Positions 31,964-41,228 of a DNA stretch of 64,000 nt are shown piece after piece (position 1 is the stretch's first letter; every line of letters begins with the position of its first letter). Source of the DNA: Pseudalkalibacillus berkeleyi (lineage in GTDB: Bacteria > Bacillota > Bacilli > Bacillales > Fictibacillaceae); NCBI RefSeq assembly GCF_021608225.1, contig NZ_JAKIJS010000002.1, positions 1 through 64,000 on the forward strand, given 5' to 3'. Below the pieces are notes generated by a model. The model did no database searches and was not told where the DNA came from. It worked only from the letters and a program-made list of their open reading frames with translations. A program made the position numbers and the translations under genes.

Positions 31964-32884
31964 TTAAAAATTCGAGCGTGTTACTTCGCCGTTTCGTACG
32001 AGCTTCATGATCGAGTGGCGGTTTGAAAGGAGAACTCCGAAAATGATGAGGAACGCACCTAAGATCATGAGGGGTGATACGACTTCTTGTAAAAAGAGAT
32101 AGCCTACGAAAATTGCAATCAGTGGGGATACATATAGCCAAGTAGATGGGAAAACCGGATTCGTCTTGGAAATAAGCCAGTAGTATAAGCCATGTCCACC
32201 GATTGACCCGATGATAATCAAGTAAATCATCGAAACTTGGGCGTTTGAGTTCGCGAAGAGCGAAGCAAAGCTTGGTTTTTCAACGAGATAAGAGAATGCA
32301 ATCAACATCACTCCCCCGTAAAACATTTGCACCCCATTCATAAGAAACGGCGAAAACCGTTGTTCGGAAGCGAAATGGCGTTTTGAAAAAACGGAGCCAT
32401 ATCCGTAGCCGAACTCACCAATCAAGACCGCAATACAGCCGAGCATCCACATATATGACCACACGCCGTTTAAACCTGGCAAAGAAATGAAAAGGACACC
32501 AGCTAGAGCAACAATGAGTCCAACGATTTGTAAGGAATCTAAGCTCACCTCATTCCGATGCCGTTGAATGAGTAAGATCATCATCGGACCCGTTGCAGAA
32601 AGGACTGCGGCAAGACCTGACGTGATAAATTGCTCTGCCCAGTAAAGCGTTGAAAACGTCATGAATGTAATGCAGAAGCCAACTACAATCAGTGGTTTGG
32701 AGAGCAGGGCTTGTTTTACCTGTTCTTTTTTCATCGCATAATAAGCAAGGACAAGTAACCCTGCGATCGTAAAGCGGACCCCACCAGACAAAATCGGTGT
32801 AGCACCTGCTTCAATCCCTATTTTGATAAACAGAAAAGTCGTGCCGAATATAACACATACGAGTATATAGTTTAGGAAAATCAT
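31964..32884 (-). CDS. EamA/DMT-family transporter
   Basis: 306 aa with ten membrane segments in two EamA halves (about 5-135 and 150-290). ATG at 32884 (MIFLNYILVCVIFGTTFLFIKIG) has GAGGAGGGAT upstream; the longer frame adds a non-conserved soluble piece. It is divergent from a MocR-type PLP regulator, a pairing common for exporters of amino acids or other metabolites. Substrate unknown. Confidence 0.87.
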   Translation of the reverse strand: MIFLNYILVCVIFGTTFLFIKIGIEAGATPILSGGVRFTIAGLLVLAYYAMKKEQVKQALLSKPLIVVGFCITFMTFSTLYWAEQFITSGLAAVLSATGPMMILLIQRHRNEVSLDSLQIVGLIVALAGVLFISLPGLNGVWSYMWMLGCIAVLIGEFGYGYGSVFSKRHFASEQRFSPFLMNGVQMFYGGVMLIAFSYLVEKPSFASLFANSNAQVSMIYLIIIGSIGGHGLYYWLISKTNPVFPSTWLYVSPLIAIFVGYLFLQEVVSPLMILGAFLIIFGVLLSNRHSIMKLVRNGEVTRSNF

Positions 32885-32925
32885 ATGGATCCCTCCTCTT
32901 TTGTCTAAGGAGAGTATAGTGTGTT

Positions 32926-32982
32926 GGGTATACAACAGTTTCTATCCGCGTATAACAGTTTGCTTGAAAAAGGGACTGTTGT
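32926..32982. promoter_or_regulatory. candidate MocR-type operator region
   Basis: Direct repeats GTATACAACAGTTT (32928-32941) and GTATAACAGTTT (32950-32961), 22 bp apart, plus an inverted ACAACAGTC (32974-32982 on the minus strand). They lie between the divergent DMT and MocR genes. MocR regulators typically bind directly repeated sites in such regions. Confidence 0.55.
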
Positions 32983-33030
32983 GAGGTTTACTTAAAGGAG
33001 AAGCGTAACCGAGCAGAGGAGGTGGTCTTG

Positions 33031-34473
33031 ATGAAGTTAGTTGTACAAAAGGATTCAGCAACACCAATCCATCAGCAAATTTATCACCAAGTCTTGAACC
33101 GGATTCAAACAGGCTCGCTACCTGATGGTGAGAAAATGCCGTCGTTACGAAAGCTATCCAATGAACTAGATGTCAATTATCTGACGGTGAATAAAGTGTA
33201 TCAGCGATTGGAAGAGGAACGTCATATCGAGATTCTTCAAGGGAAGGGTGCGTTTGTGAGAAGTCGTCACAAAACGAAGCCATTCATTGACGGTGAGAAA
33301 GAGCAGGAAGTCTTCTCTACTCTGCTCCAGAGGTCGCAGTATCTTGTGAATCGATCGAAGAGCCATTACGATTTTTCGAAGGCAGTCGTTTCTCCAGGAT
33401 TACTACCAAGTCATTTTCTTGCTCAGCAAACGAAGGCGATTATTGATCAGAACCCAATGATTTTAACGACGTATGGACCGGTAGAAGGGGATGAAGAGCT
33501 TCGGGAAGAGGTCGCGATTTATGTTGAACAACAGCTTGGTTACCGGACAGAAGCTAACGATATCCTGATTACAAGCGGTGTTCAGCAAGGGATTAACATC
33601 GTTGCCAATACGTTCTTGTCCCCAACGGATACAGTTGCGGTTGAAAGCCCGTGTTACGGAGCGGCAATCGATACGTTTATGAATAAAGGGAATGCGATCC
33701 TTCCGATTGAGATGGATGATGAAGGCATGCGGATGGATGTACTTGAGACGCATTGCCGTACAGCACCGCCTAAGCTTGTGTATGTCAATCCAACCTTCCA
33801 GAACCCTACGGCTCGAACGATGAGTGAAAGGCGACGAAAAGAGCTTCTGGAGCTCGCAGAAACGTACAACTTTTTAATCATAGAAGACGATTCCTTCAGC
33901 GAAGTGTATTTTGACGGCGTTCTGCCACCGAAGCCGATTAAATATTTCGATTCAACGGGTCATTGTATCTTTTTGAAAGGGTTCAGCAAAACGATGGCAC
34001 CTGGGATCCGACTCGGAGCGATCATAGCAGATGAATCGTTATATGAGTCCCTTTATATATCGAAGGCGTCAATGGATGTAGGAAGTCCGCTACTCAATCA
34101 GAAAGCGCTACTACCATTCATGAAAACAAAGCGAATGAAGGATCACCTAGAGAAGCTGCGGATCGCCTTGCAAATCAGGCGTGATATGACGATAGAGATC
34201 CTTGATGTGTATTTAAACGGGCAGATCCGATATGAGCAGCCAAAAGGTGGATTGAACCTATGGGTGGAGCTACCTGATACGATTGATGTAGAAGCTTTGC
34301 AAAGACTCGCAAAAGAACATTCTATTTCTTTTTTACCAGGTAGCGCTTGTTACGTGACCGATTCGCCGACATCGTCAATTCGGCTCAGCTACTCTACACT
34401 TAGTGACCGAGAAAATACGGAAGGCATTACGCAACTCGCCTCGCTGATTGCTTCCCAGCTTTCAAGATCGTAG
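33031..34473 (+). CDS. MocR/GntR-type regulator with aminotransferase domain
   Basis: 480 aa. The N-terminal GntR winged helix (about 1-75: TPIHQQIYHQVLNRIQTGSLPDGEKMPSLRKLSNELDVNYLTVNKVYQRL) is joined to a class I aminotransferase fold with TSGVQQGINIVANTFL, YVNPTFQNPTARTMS, IIEDDSFSEVYFDG and the PLP-lysine in LKGFSKTMAPGIRLG. ATG 33031 with GAGGAGGTGG. Probably controls the divergent DMT exporter in response to a PLP-bound amine or to PLP. A 21-bp repeat array begins at its stop codon. Confidence 0.9.
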   Translation: MKLVVQKDSATPIHQQIYHQVLNRIQTGSLPDGEKMPSLRKLSNELDVNYLTVNKVYQRLEEERHIEILQGKGAFVRSRHKTKPFIDGEKEQEVFSTLLQRSQYLVNRSKSHYDFSKAVVSPGLLPSHFLAQQTKAIIDQNPMILTTYGPVEGDEELREEVAIYVEQQLGYRTEANDILITSGVQQGINIVANTFLSPTDTVAVESPCYGAAIDTFMNKGNAILPIEMDDEGMRMDVLETHCRTAPPKLVYVNPTFQNPTARTMSERRRKELLELAETYNFLIIEDDSFSEVYFDGVLPPKPIKYFDSTGHCIFLKGFSKTMAPGIRLGAIIADESLYESLYISKASMDVGSPLLNQKALLPFMKTKRMKDHLEKLRIALQIRRDMTIEILDVYLNGQIRYEQPKGGLNLWVELPDTIDVEALQRLAKEHSISFLPGSACYVTDSPTSSIRLSYSTLSDRENTEGITQLASLIASQLSRS

Positions 34474-34479
34474 TGGAAC

Positions 34480-34830
34480 TTACCTTGAAGCACAAAGCGA
34501 GAAGTGGAACGCAAGGAGCGAGAAGTGAAACGCAAAGTGCGAGAAGTGGAACGCAAGGAGCGAGAAGTGGAACGCAAGAAGTGAGAAGTGAAACGCAAGA
34601 AGTGAGAAGTGAAACGCAAGGAGCGAGAAGTGGAACGCAAAGAGCGAGAAGTGGAACGCAAGGAGCGAGAAGTGAAACGCAAAGTGCGAGAAGTGGAACG
34701 CAAGGAGCGAGAAGTGGAACGCAAGAAGTGAGAAGTGGAACGCAAAGAGCGAGAAGTGGTTCAAATCAGCAGAGAAGTGATCCGAAAGAGCGAAGAATCA
34801 TCCCGCAAGAGCGGAAATGTCGACTGAGCG
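34480..34830. repeat. 21-bp-period direct repeat array (GAAGTGGAACGC family)
   Basis: From 34504 twelve clean units of exactly 21 bp: GYGAGAAGTGRAACGCAARGA, with ending variants AAGGA, AAAGT, AAGAA and AAAGA. Three or four decaying units follow to about 34830 and one partial unit precedes. Units 1-5 and 8-12 carry the same order of variants, so a seven-unit block (147 bp) was duplicated. The same unit recurs at 62951-63130. Frames through it on both strands are heptapeptide artefacts without ribosome sites. Confidence 0.93.
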
Positions 34831-34897
34831 ATTCGAAAACTAGCCAGTCATCCGAGTCCACTGGAATTAACCCCCATGTTCCTGTTTGGGTCTTTTG

Positions 34898-34927
34898 TTG
34901 ATTCTCTGCAGTTCTTTTTGGTATCAT
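34898..34927 (+). promoter_or_regulatory. candidate promoter of gatCAB
   Basis: TTGATT (34898-34903), 18 nt, TATCAT (34922-34927), 42 nt before the gatC start. Confidence 0.45.
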
Positions 34928-34968
34928 CAGTATATTGCAATACGTACGATTTTTTGGAGGTGGATGAT

Positions 34969-35259
34969 TTGTCTCGAATTACGAAAGAAGAAGTGAAGCA
35001 CGTCGCGAAGCTTGCTCGACTATCTGTGACTGAAGAGGACGCGGATATGTTTACGAAGCAACTAGACGATATTATCGGTTATGCCGAACAGTTGAATGAA
35101 CTTGATACAGAGAATGTGGAACCGACCACACACGTTTTAGATATGAAGAATATCCTTCGCGAAGATGTGAAGAAGGAATGGCTCACGAACGAGGAAGCCT
35201 TGAAGAATACACCGGACAAGCAGAACGGACTTATTAAAGTACCAGCAGTTCTAGAGTAG
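34969..35259 (+). CDS. gatC: Asp-tRNA(Asn)/Glu-tRNA(Gln) amidotransferase subunit C
   Basis: 96 aa, usual length. GatC stabilises GatA and links it to Gat[24 protein letters not shown] and the C-terminal [34 protein letters not shown] are typical. The start is TTG 34969 with GGAGG 8 nt upstream; the frame is open further up but runs into non-coding sequence. First gene of gatCAB. Confidence 0.93.
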   Translation: MSRITKEEVKHVAKLARLSVTEEDADMFTKQLDDIIGYAEQLNELDTENVEPTTHVLDMKNILREDVKKEWLTNEEALKNTPDKQNGLIKVPAVLE

Positions 35260-35277
35260 GGAGGGAGAAAACAGAAG

Positions 35278-36735
35278 ATGTCTTTATTTGATAAGAAGAT
35301 TTCAGAACTACACGAACTCTTACATACAAAAGAGATGAAAGTAAGTGAGCTCGTTGATGCTTCCTTCTCTCGCATCCAACAAGTGGACGAGAAAGTGAAA
35401 GCATTTTTGACGTTAAATGAAGAAGGCGCACGCGAACAAGCGAAGCTTCTAGATAGTAAAATGGGGACCGACGAGATGCGCGGCCTCTTATTTGGTTTAC
35501 CAATCGGAGTTAAAGATAACATTTCTACGAAAGGACTCCGCACAACGAATGGAAGTCAGCTGCTCGCGAACTTTGAACCGGTTTATGACGCAACGGTCGT
35601 TCAAAAGCTGAATGAAGCGGAAACGGTCACGATCGGAAAGCTGAACATGGACGAATTCGCCATGGGCTCATCCAATGAAAACTCAGGCTTTTTCCAAACA
35701 CGTAACCCTTGGAACACGGACTATGTGCCAGGTGGATCTAGTGGTGGATCTGCTGCATCAGTCGCAGCTGGAGAAGTCTTTTTCTCATTAGGATCTGATA
35801 CAGGTGGATCGATCCGCCAGCCCGCTGCTTTTTGTGGTGTGGTAGGACTTAAGCCAACATACGGACGCGTTTCCCGTTTCGGACTCACTGCATTTGCGTC
35901 TTCCCTTGACCAAATTGGACCAATCACGAATACGGTAGAAGACAACGCGTTCTTGCTCCAAGCGATTGCGGGTCATGACAAAATGGATTCGACTTCTGCA
36001 AACGTGGACAAGCAAGACTATACAGCAGCCTTAACAGGTGATGTAAAAGGCCTGAAAATTGCAGTACCAAAAGAATACATCGGCGAAGGTGTAGATGAAG
36101 AAGTTAAGAATCGCATCATGGAAGCACTCAAGGTCCTTGAAGGTATGGGTGCTGAATGGGAAGAAGTATCCCTTCCACATTCTAAATACGGTGTAGCAAC
36201 GTACTACTTACTTGCGTCATCTGAAGCGTCATCTAACCTCGCTCGTTTTGACGGCGTCCGTTATGGTGTCCGCACGGAAAACGCAGACAACTTACTTGAG
36301 CTTTACAACCATACGCGTAGCGAAGGGTTCGGGGACGAAGTGAAGCGCCGAATCATGCTTGGAACGTTCGCGTTAAGTTCTGGATTTTACGATGCGTATT
36401 ATAAGAAAGCTCAGAAAGTACGTACATTGATCAAGAACGACTTCGACCAAGTCTTTGAAAAATATGATGTCATCCTTGGGCCGACAACACCGACGACTGC
36501 CTTTAAAGTCGGTGAAAAAACAGACGATCCACTGACGATGTATGCGAACGATATCCTGACGATCCCTGTGAACCTTGCAGGTGTACCAGCGATCTCAGTA
36601 CCATGCGGACTTTCAAACGGATTGCCAGTCGGACTACAAATCATCGGAAAAGCGTTTGATGAAAGCACGATCTACCGCGTTGCACATGCTTATGAGCAAG
36701 CGACAGACCATCATCAAAACAAACCGGAACTGTAA
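35278..36735 (+). CDS. gatA: amidotransferase subunit A (glutaminase)
   Basis: 485 aa amidase-signature protein. The Ser-cisSer-Lys triad is visible: Lys in [12 protein letters not shown], cis-Ser in [15 protein letters not shown], and nucleophile Ser in [15 protein letters not shown]. Releases ammonia from Gln for transamidation of mischarged Glu-tRNA(Gln), since many Firmicutes lack GlnRS. 18 nt after gatC, GGGAGGG site. Confidence 0.97.
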   Translation: MSLFDKKISELHELLHTKEMKVSELVDASFSRIQQVDEKVKAFLTLNEEGAREQAKLLDSKMGTDEMRGLLFGLPIGVKDNISTKGLRTTNGSQLLANFEPVYDATVVQKLNEAETVTIGKLNMDEFAMGSSNENSGFFQTRNPWNTDYVPGGSSGGSAASVAAGEVFFSLGSDTGGSIRQPAAFCGVVGLKPTYGRVSRFGLTAFASSLDQIGPITNTVEDNAFLLQAIAGHDKMDSTSANVDKQDYTAALTGDVKGLKIAVPKEYIGEGVDEEVKNRIMEALKVLEGMGAEWEEVSLPHSKYGVATYYLLASSEASSNLARFDGVRYGVRTENADNLLELYNHTRSEGFGDEVKRRIMLGTFALSSGFYDAYYKKAQKVRTLIKNDFDQVFEKYDVILGPTTPTTAFKVGEKTDDPLTMYANDILTIPVNLAGVPAISVPCGLSNGLPVGLQIIGKAFDESTIYRVAHAYEQATDHHQNKPEL

Positions 36736-36750
36736 AGGGGGGACGATAAG

Positions 36751-38184
36751 ATGCATTTTGAAACGATTATTGGACTTGAGGTCCACGCAGAACTGAAAAC
36801 GAATTCGAAAATCTTCTGTAGCTGTTCAACAGAATTCGGTGCACCGCCGAACACGAACGTGTGCCCAATCTGTCTCGGACACCCAGGGGTTTTACCTGTC
36901 GTAAACGAACAAGCCGTTGATTTTGCAATGCGCGCCGCAATGGCATTGAACTGTGAAATCACGCGCGAAACGAAATTTGACCGTAAGAACTACTTCTATC
37001 CAGACAATCCGAAGGCGTATCAGATCTCACAATTTGATAAGCCGATCGGCGAAAACGGCTGGATTGAAATCGAAGTAGAAGGTGAGAAGAAACGAATCGG
37101 GATCACGCGTCTCCATATGGAGGAGGACGCGGGTAAGTCGATGCACGCTGACGACGGAACGCATTCTCTTGTGGACTTGAACCGTCAAGGGACGCCGCTT
37201 GTTGAGATCGTCTCTGAGCCGGACATCCGCACACCAGAAGAAGCTTACGCATACTTAGAAAAATTGAAAGCGATCCTGCAATATACAGAAGTATCGGATT
37301 GTAAAATGGAAGAAGGTTCGTTGCGATGCGACGCGAACATCTCACTCCGCCCGGTCGGACAAGAGAAGTTCGGTACGAAAGCAGAGCTTAAGAACTTAAA
37401 CTCATTTGCAAACGTACAAAAAGGTCTTGCACACGAAGAGATCCGCCAGGAGAAAGAATTGCTTAGCGGAGGAGAAATCCTTCAAGAGACACGCCGATTT
37501 GATGAAACGACGAAAAAGACGATTCTCATGCGTGTTAAGGAAGGTTCGGACGACTATCGTTACTTCCCAGAACCGGATCTCGTTGGGCTATCTATTGATG
37601 AAGCTTGGATTGAGCGTGTCCGTTCAGAAATTCCTGAGCTTCCGGATGTACGTAAGCAACGTTACATCCAAGACTTGAAACTACCATCTTATGATGCAAT
37701 GGTTTTAACCCAATCGAAGAAAATGTCCGACTTCTTTGAAGAAGTACTCGCAAATGGCGCAGATGCAAAAGCTGCATCGAACTGGATGATGGGTGAAGTC
37801 TCCGCGTACTTGAATGCTGAATACAAAGAGATTGACGAAGTGGCACTTACACCTGAAGGTCTTGCGAAAATGATCACCTTGATTGAAAAAGGAACGATTT
37901 CTTCTAAGATTGCGAAGAAAGTATTCAAAGACTTGATCGAAAAAGGTGGCGATCCAGAAGTGATCGTCAAGGAGAAAGGACTCGTCCAAATCTCTGATGA
38001 AGGTGAACTTCGTACAATTATTACAGGTATTTTAGATGAAAATGAACAGTCGATTGAAGACTTTAAGAACGGTAAAGACCGAGCAATCGGATTCCTCGTC
38101 GGTCAAGTGATGAAGGCGACGAAAGGGAAAGCAAACCCACCGATGGTCAACAAAATACTCGTCGAAGAAATGAACAAACGATAA
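36751..38184 (+). CDS. gatB: amidotransferase subunit B
   Basis: 477 aa. Kinase-like catalytic cradle with zinc cysteines (IFCSCSTEF and [13 protein letters not shown]), [10 protein letters not shown] and [18 protein letters not shown]-terminal YqeY-like tail (from about 330) for tRNA binding. Activates the Glu/Asp on mischarged tRNA with ATP. Follows gatA by 15 nt with AAAGGGGGG; terminator after it. Confidence 0.97.
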   Translation: MHFETIIGLEVHAELKTNSKIFCSCSTEFGAPPNTNVCPICLGHPGVLPVVNEQAVDFAMRAAMALNCEITRETKFDRKNYFYPDNPKAYQISQFDKPIGENGWIEIEVEGEKKRIGITRLHMEEDAGKSMHADDGTHSLVDLNRQGTPLVEIVSEPDIRTPEEAYAYLEKLKAILQYTEVSDCKMEEGSLRCDANISLRPVGQEKFGTKAELKNLNSFANVQKGLAHEEIRQEKELLSGGEILQETRRFDETTKKTILMRVKEGSDDYRYFPEPDLVGLSIDEAWIERVRSEIPELPDVRKQRYIQDLKLPSYDAMVLTQSKKMSDFFEEVLANGADAKAASNWMMGEVSAYLNAEYKEIDEVALTPEGLAKMITLIEKGTISSKIAKKVFKDLIEKGGDPEVIVKEKGLVQISDEGELRTIITGILDENEQSIEDFKNGKDRAIGFLVGQVMKATKGKANPPMVNKILVEEMNKR

Positions 38185-38196
38185 AGTGAATGGAAG

Positions 38197-38223
38197 GAAG
38201 CCCTTAATAGGGGCTTCTTTTCT
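38197..38223 (+). terminator. gatCAB terminator
   Basis: GAAGCCC-ttaatag-GGGCTTC followed by TTTTC. Confidence 0.85.
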
Positions 38224-38252
38224 GATTGAATTCAATTTAGGGTATATGGTCT

Positions 38253-38281
38253 TTGCATTTTGTATTTGGGGTCACTATAAT
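38253..38281 (+). promoter_or_regulatory. sigma-A promoter of dgkB
   Basis: TTGCAT (38253-38258), 17 nt, TATAAT (38276-38281), about 82 nt before the dgkB ATG. Confidence 0.75.
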
Positions 38282-38363
38282 AAGGTGGACTAGAAAAAAT
38301 TACAATCTTAGAAGCGATTGTTTTGTGAAGGAAATAGAACCCTAAGTAAAAAAGGTGATCGAT

Positions 38364-39275
38364 ATGAAACGAGCACGATTAATTTATAATCCAACTTCAG
38401 GGCGTGAGCTAGTAAAGCGTCAGTTACCCTACATATTAGAAAAGCTTGAAAAGGCGGGCTATGAGACGTCTGCACATGCTACTGTTGCTGACGAAGGTGA
38501 TGCAACAAGAGCGGCTCGTCTAGCGGTTGAGCGGGAATTCGATCTCGTCATAGCTGCTGGTGGGGACGGAACGATCTATGAGGTCATCAACGGGATCGCT
38601 GAGCGACCGAACAGACCGAAGATGGGGATTATCCCTGCTGGAACGACGAACGATTTTGCGCGCGCTCTAGGCGTCCCTAGAACGATTGAGAAGGCTGTAG
38701 ATGTCCTTTGTAAAGGGACGGATATTCCGGTCGATATCGGACGTGTGAATGGCAGATACTTCGTCAACATCGCTGGTGGCGGAAAGCTGACAGAATTGAC
38801 ATATGCCGTTCCGAGTCAGATGAAGACGATGATCGGACAGCTTGCGTATTATTTGAAAGGTATGGAGATGCTGCCATCCATCCGTCCGACGAACGTCAAG
38901 ATTGAGTATGATGACAAAGTATTTGAAGGCGAAATCATGCTATTTTTGGTCGCTAACACGAATTCAGTAGGTGGATTTGAAAAACTTGCGCCACTCTCGG
39001 AGTTCAACGACGGTCAATTCGACCTCGTCATTTTGAAAAAGACGAACCTTGCAGAGTTTATCAGGATTGCAACCCTTGCACTTAAAGGGGACCATATCCG
39101 CGATGAACATATCATTTATGAAAAGGCGAGTCGCATTAAGATTCATACAGATGAGAAAATGCAGCTGAACCTAGACGGTGAATACGGAGGACGCCTCCCA
39201 GGCGAGTTCGTAAACCTAAGACATCACCTGCAAATGATTGTCCCGAAAGAACGGTTCAAAACAGACAACGACTAA
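38364..39275 (+). CDS. dgkB: diacylglycerol kinase DgkB (YerQ)
   Basis: 303 aa soluble lipid kinase of the DAGK catalytic-domain family. Recycles diacylglycerol from lipoteichoic acid synthesis into phosphatidic acid. Motifs: RLIYNPTSGRE, VIAAGGDGTIYEVINGIA (ATP/GGDGT loop), IIPAGTTNDFARALG and LNLDGEYGGRLPGEF. ATG 38364 behind AAAGGTGATC. In B. subtilis yerQ is next to rlmCD; here about 8 kb of other genes lie between. Confidence 0.95.
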   Translation: MKRARLIYNPTSGRELVKRQLPYILEKLEKAGYETSAHATVADEGDATRAARLAVEREFDLVIAAGGDGTIYEVINGIAERPNRPKMGIIPAGTTNDFARALGVPRTIEKAVDVLCKGTDIPVDIGRVNGRYFVNIAGGGKLTELTYAVPSQMKTMIGQLAYYLKGMEMLPSIRPTNVKIEYDDKVFEGEIMLFLVANTNSVGGFEKLAPLSEFNDGQFDLVILKKTNLAEFIRIATLALKGDHIRDEHIIYEKASRIKIHTDEKMQLNLDGEYGGRLPGEFVNLRHHLQMIVPKERFKTDND

Positions 39276-39280
39276 CAAAT

Positions 39281-39332
39281 AAGGCTGTCCCAATACATTG
39301 ATTATGAAATCAATGCCAGGGTCAGCCTTTTG
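39281..39332 (+). terminator. dgkB terminator
   Basis: AAGGCTG pairs with CAGCCTT around an inner CATTGATT/AATCAATG stem, then TTTTG. Confidence 0.75.
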
Positions 39333-39356
39333 TTATGCTTTCGTGTATATATCTGA

Positions 39357-39503
39357 TTTATTGTGCATTTAATTGAATTATCGTGCATATATCCGGATTA
39401 TCGTGCATATATCAAAATTATCGTGCATAAATCAAAATTATTGTGCATATATCAAAATTATCGTGCATATATCAAAATTATCGTGCATAAATCCAGGAAC
39501 TTC
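39357..39503. repeat. 20-bp-period direct repeat array (TTATCGTGCA family)
   Basis: Seven units. TYGTGCAT starts at 39361, 39381, 39401, 39421, 39441, 39461 and 39481, spaced exactly 20 bp. The common unit is ATTATCGTGCATATATCAAA. Because 20 is not a multiple of three the array cannot encode a repeated peptide. It shares TTATCGTGCA with the 21-bp array at 19377. Confidence 0.92.
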
Positions 39504-39518
39504 ATGTTAAGTCCCTCT

Positions 39519-39803
39519 TTAGGTAAAGTCCTCGTATGCTTCTCGTGGTTTCATCTTATATCCAACGAAAACGATTAACAATATGAATAAAGCCACTCCG
39601 ATTATAAACAAACCTAGGCTCGTAAATCCTATGCCTGCCCAGCCTTTTACAAAGGCCACGCTGTAGACAATGAGTGTTGCACCGAGCTGGAAGACAGTGT
39701 ACGGGAGGATATACCAGCCCAGTTTTCTATGAAAGTATATGACTAACCAGCTGAATATAATCCAGCTTAAGCTAATAGCCGTGAGTAAGACAATGTCTGT
39801 CAC
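39519..39803 (-). CDS. small membrane protein (possibly YesK-like)
   Basis: 94 aa, three hydrophobic segments: IVLLTAISLSWIIFSWLVIYF, LPYTVFQLGATLIVYSVAF, and FTSLGLFIIGVALFILLIVFVGY. The GWAGIGFTSLGLFIIG part recalls YesK-type proteins, but I am not sure. GGAGGCACATTCGTG precedes the start. Next to another small membrane gene on the same strand. Confidence 0.65.
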   Translation of the reverse strand: MTDIVLLTAISLSWIIFSWLVIYFHRKLGWYILPYTVFQLGATLIVYSVAFVKGWAGIGFTSLGLFIIGVALFILLIVFVGYKMKPREAYEDFT

Positions 39804-39848
39804 GAATGTGCCTCCTTCAGTTCAGGAATCGTTTGACTGTTTAAACAA

Positions 39849-40115
39849 TCAATCCTTCTTATTTTTAATCTCTATTTTACTATCGTGATGGACATTATTT
39901 CTCCTATATATAGTAGCCAACCCGAAATGAATAATTGGTAGTAAGGCAATCCACCAAAGTGTAGGTGACCCAATAAAGTATAATGCTGGTGGAATGAGAA
40001 TGATGCCACTAATTAACATAAACAATGAATCTCGAGTTAAGGCTGAAAAGACAAACAAAATAAAGGACGAAAGTGTACAGCACCAAAAGATAATACCCGC
40101 CCAATTAATGCCCAT
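39849..40115 (-). CDS. small membrane protein, unknown
   Basis: 88 aa with three hydrophobic segments (WAGIIFWCCTLSSFILFVFSAL, LFMLISGIILIPPALYFIG, LWWIALLPIIHFGLATIY) and a charged tail EIKNKKD. GAGGAGGCG lies 7 nt before the ATG. Probably one transcript with the gene at 39519-39803 (45 nt apart). Family not recognised. Confidence 0.7.
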   Translation of the reverse strand: MGINWAGIIFWCCTLSSFILFVFSALTRDSLFMLISGIILIPPALYFIGSPTLWWIALLPIIHFGLATIYRRNNVHHDSKIEIKNKKD

Positions 40116-40233
40116 ATTTAACGCCTCCTCTTACTGACATTATATACCGTTTATTATAGAGTATCGATGAAATTATTGAATGATTCCAACTAAAAGCAGT
40201 CCAAGTTATTAGATTGATAAGAAAATAATCCAT

Positions 40234-40273
40234 TCGACAAAATCAAACGCATGTCAAACAAACATTTGATTGA
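40234..40273. promoter_or_regulatory. composite site 1: TCGACAAA + near-palindrome
   Basis: ATTCGACAAA (0A-box-like on the minus strand) starts 20 bp upstream of TCAA-A-CAAA-CA-TTTG-A-TTGA (40254-40273), a dyad of 16 paired positions. It lies about 100 nt upstream of the DUF421 gene. First of seven copies in 2.1 kb. Confidence 0.65.
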
Positions 40274-40372
40274 AGTAGACGGAATCCTTCATACGTCTAT
40301 ACATTCTAGTTGATTTATTTATGGATGAATATGGGAAACATAGTAGGTAAACGATTGAAAGGTTGGAATGGG

Positions 40373-41068
40373 ATGGACTTTTATGAGCTAACACTTCGAT
40401 TAGTGCTTTCATTCATGATGTTATTAATCATAACGAGGATAATGGGGAGAAAAGAGTTAAGCCAAATAACGTTTCATAACTTTGTATCTGCTGTTGCAAT
40501 CGGGAATATCGGCGCTTCACTTGCGATTGATGATCGACTGGATGTACTAAGCGGGATTTACGCATTAATAGGTTGGACTGTTTTTACAGTTGCGTTAGGG
40601 TACATAGATATCAAGTCAAAGCGAGCCATGAAATGGTTCAATGGTGACGCTCTTATTGTGATTAAGGAAGGTAAGATCATGGAGGGTGCGTTACGAAAAG
40701 CTCGATTAGATCTAGACTCCTTAAATTTAATGCTCAGGAGAAAGAGTGTCTTTTCAATAAAGGATGTTGATTACGCGATCTTTGAAACAGATGGAACTTT
40801 ATCTGTTATGAAAAAAGACAATAAGCAATCCGTTACGAAGGAGGACCTTGGGTTCTCTAAAAGTAGTAGCGTCATTCCAATTGGGACGGAAGTGATATCA
40901 GATGGGAAAATCAATGAACACAATCTGTTGAAATTGAACCTCAGTCCACTCTGGCTCGAGCAGCAATTACGAAAAGCAGGTGTCAAAGATCCTTCAGACA
41001 TCTTTTACGCTGAAGTGCAAAAAGACGGCTCTCTATACATAGACCTGAAAAACGATGAAATCAACTAA
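40373..41068 (+). CDS. DUF421 membrane protein (YetF/YdfR-like)
   Basis: 231 aa. Three N-terminal membrane segments (LTLRLVLSFMMLLIITRIMG, FHNFVSAVAIGNIGASL, LSGIYALIGWTVFTVALGYI) and the GRKELSQITFHNFVSAVAIGNI signature are followed by a cytosolic DUF421 domain (NGDALIVIKEGKIMEGALRKARLDLDSLNLMLRRKSVFSIKDVDYAIFETDG) and a C-terminal extra domain. Some family members in Bacillus are linked to spores. ATG 40373 is the likely start; the frame opens at 40310. Flanked by the palindrome copies 1 and 2. Confidence 0.85.
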   Translation: MDFYELTLRLVLSFMMLLIITRIMGRKELSQITFHNFVSAVAIGNIGASLAIDDRLDVLSGIYALIGWTVFTVALGYIDIKSKRAMKWFNGDALIVIKEGKIMEGALRKARLDLDSLNLMLRRKSVFSIKDVDYAIFETDGTLSVMKKDNKQSVTKEDLGFSKSSSVIPIGTEVISDGKINEHNLLKLNLSPLWLEQQLRKAGVKDPSDIFYAEVQKDGSLYIDLKNDEIN

Positions 41069-41077
41069 TTCACTCAT

Positions 41078-41117
41078 TCGACAAACTCCAATATGATTCA
41101 AACAAACATTTGATTGA
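41078..41117. promoter_or_regulatory. composite site 2: TCGACAAA + near-palindrome
   Basis: TCGACAAA at 41078 and the 20-bp near-palindrome at 41098-41117, identical to copy 1. It starts 10 nt after the DUF421 stop and 112 nt before the MdaB-like gene. Confidence 0.65.
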
Positions 41118-41228
41118 AGTGTCATACCCCTTGTGGGACAAGAACTTTATAAGGGAACATAGCATGGTTTTTTTTGAAAACGATGAAAAATTAGTGGTAA
41201 AATCCATAGTTAAGAAAGGGGTGTTCAT

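Noticed and set aside
34480-34764. Reading frames encoding FHFSLLA-type heptapeptide repeats on either strand, also at 62921-63163 and 19375-19611
   Set aside because: They are by-products of the 21-bp period. They have no ribosome sites, and the sister families with a 20-bp period break the frame.
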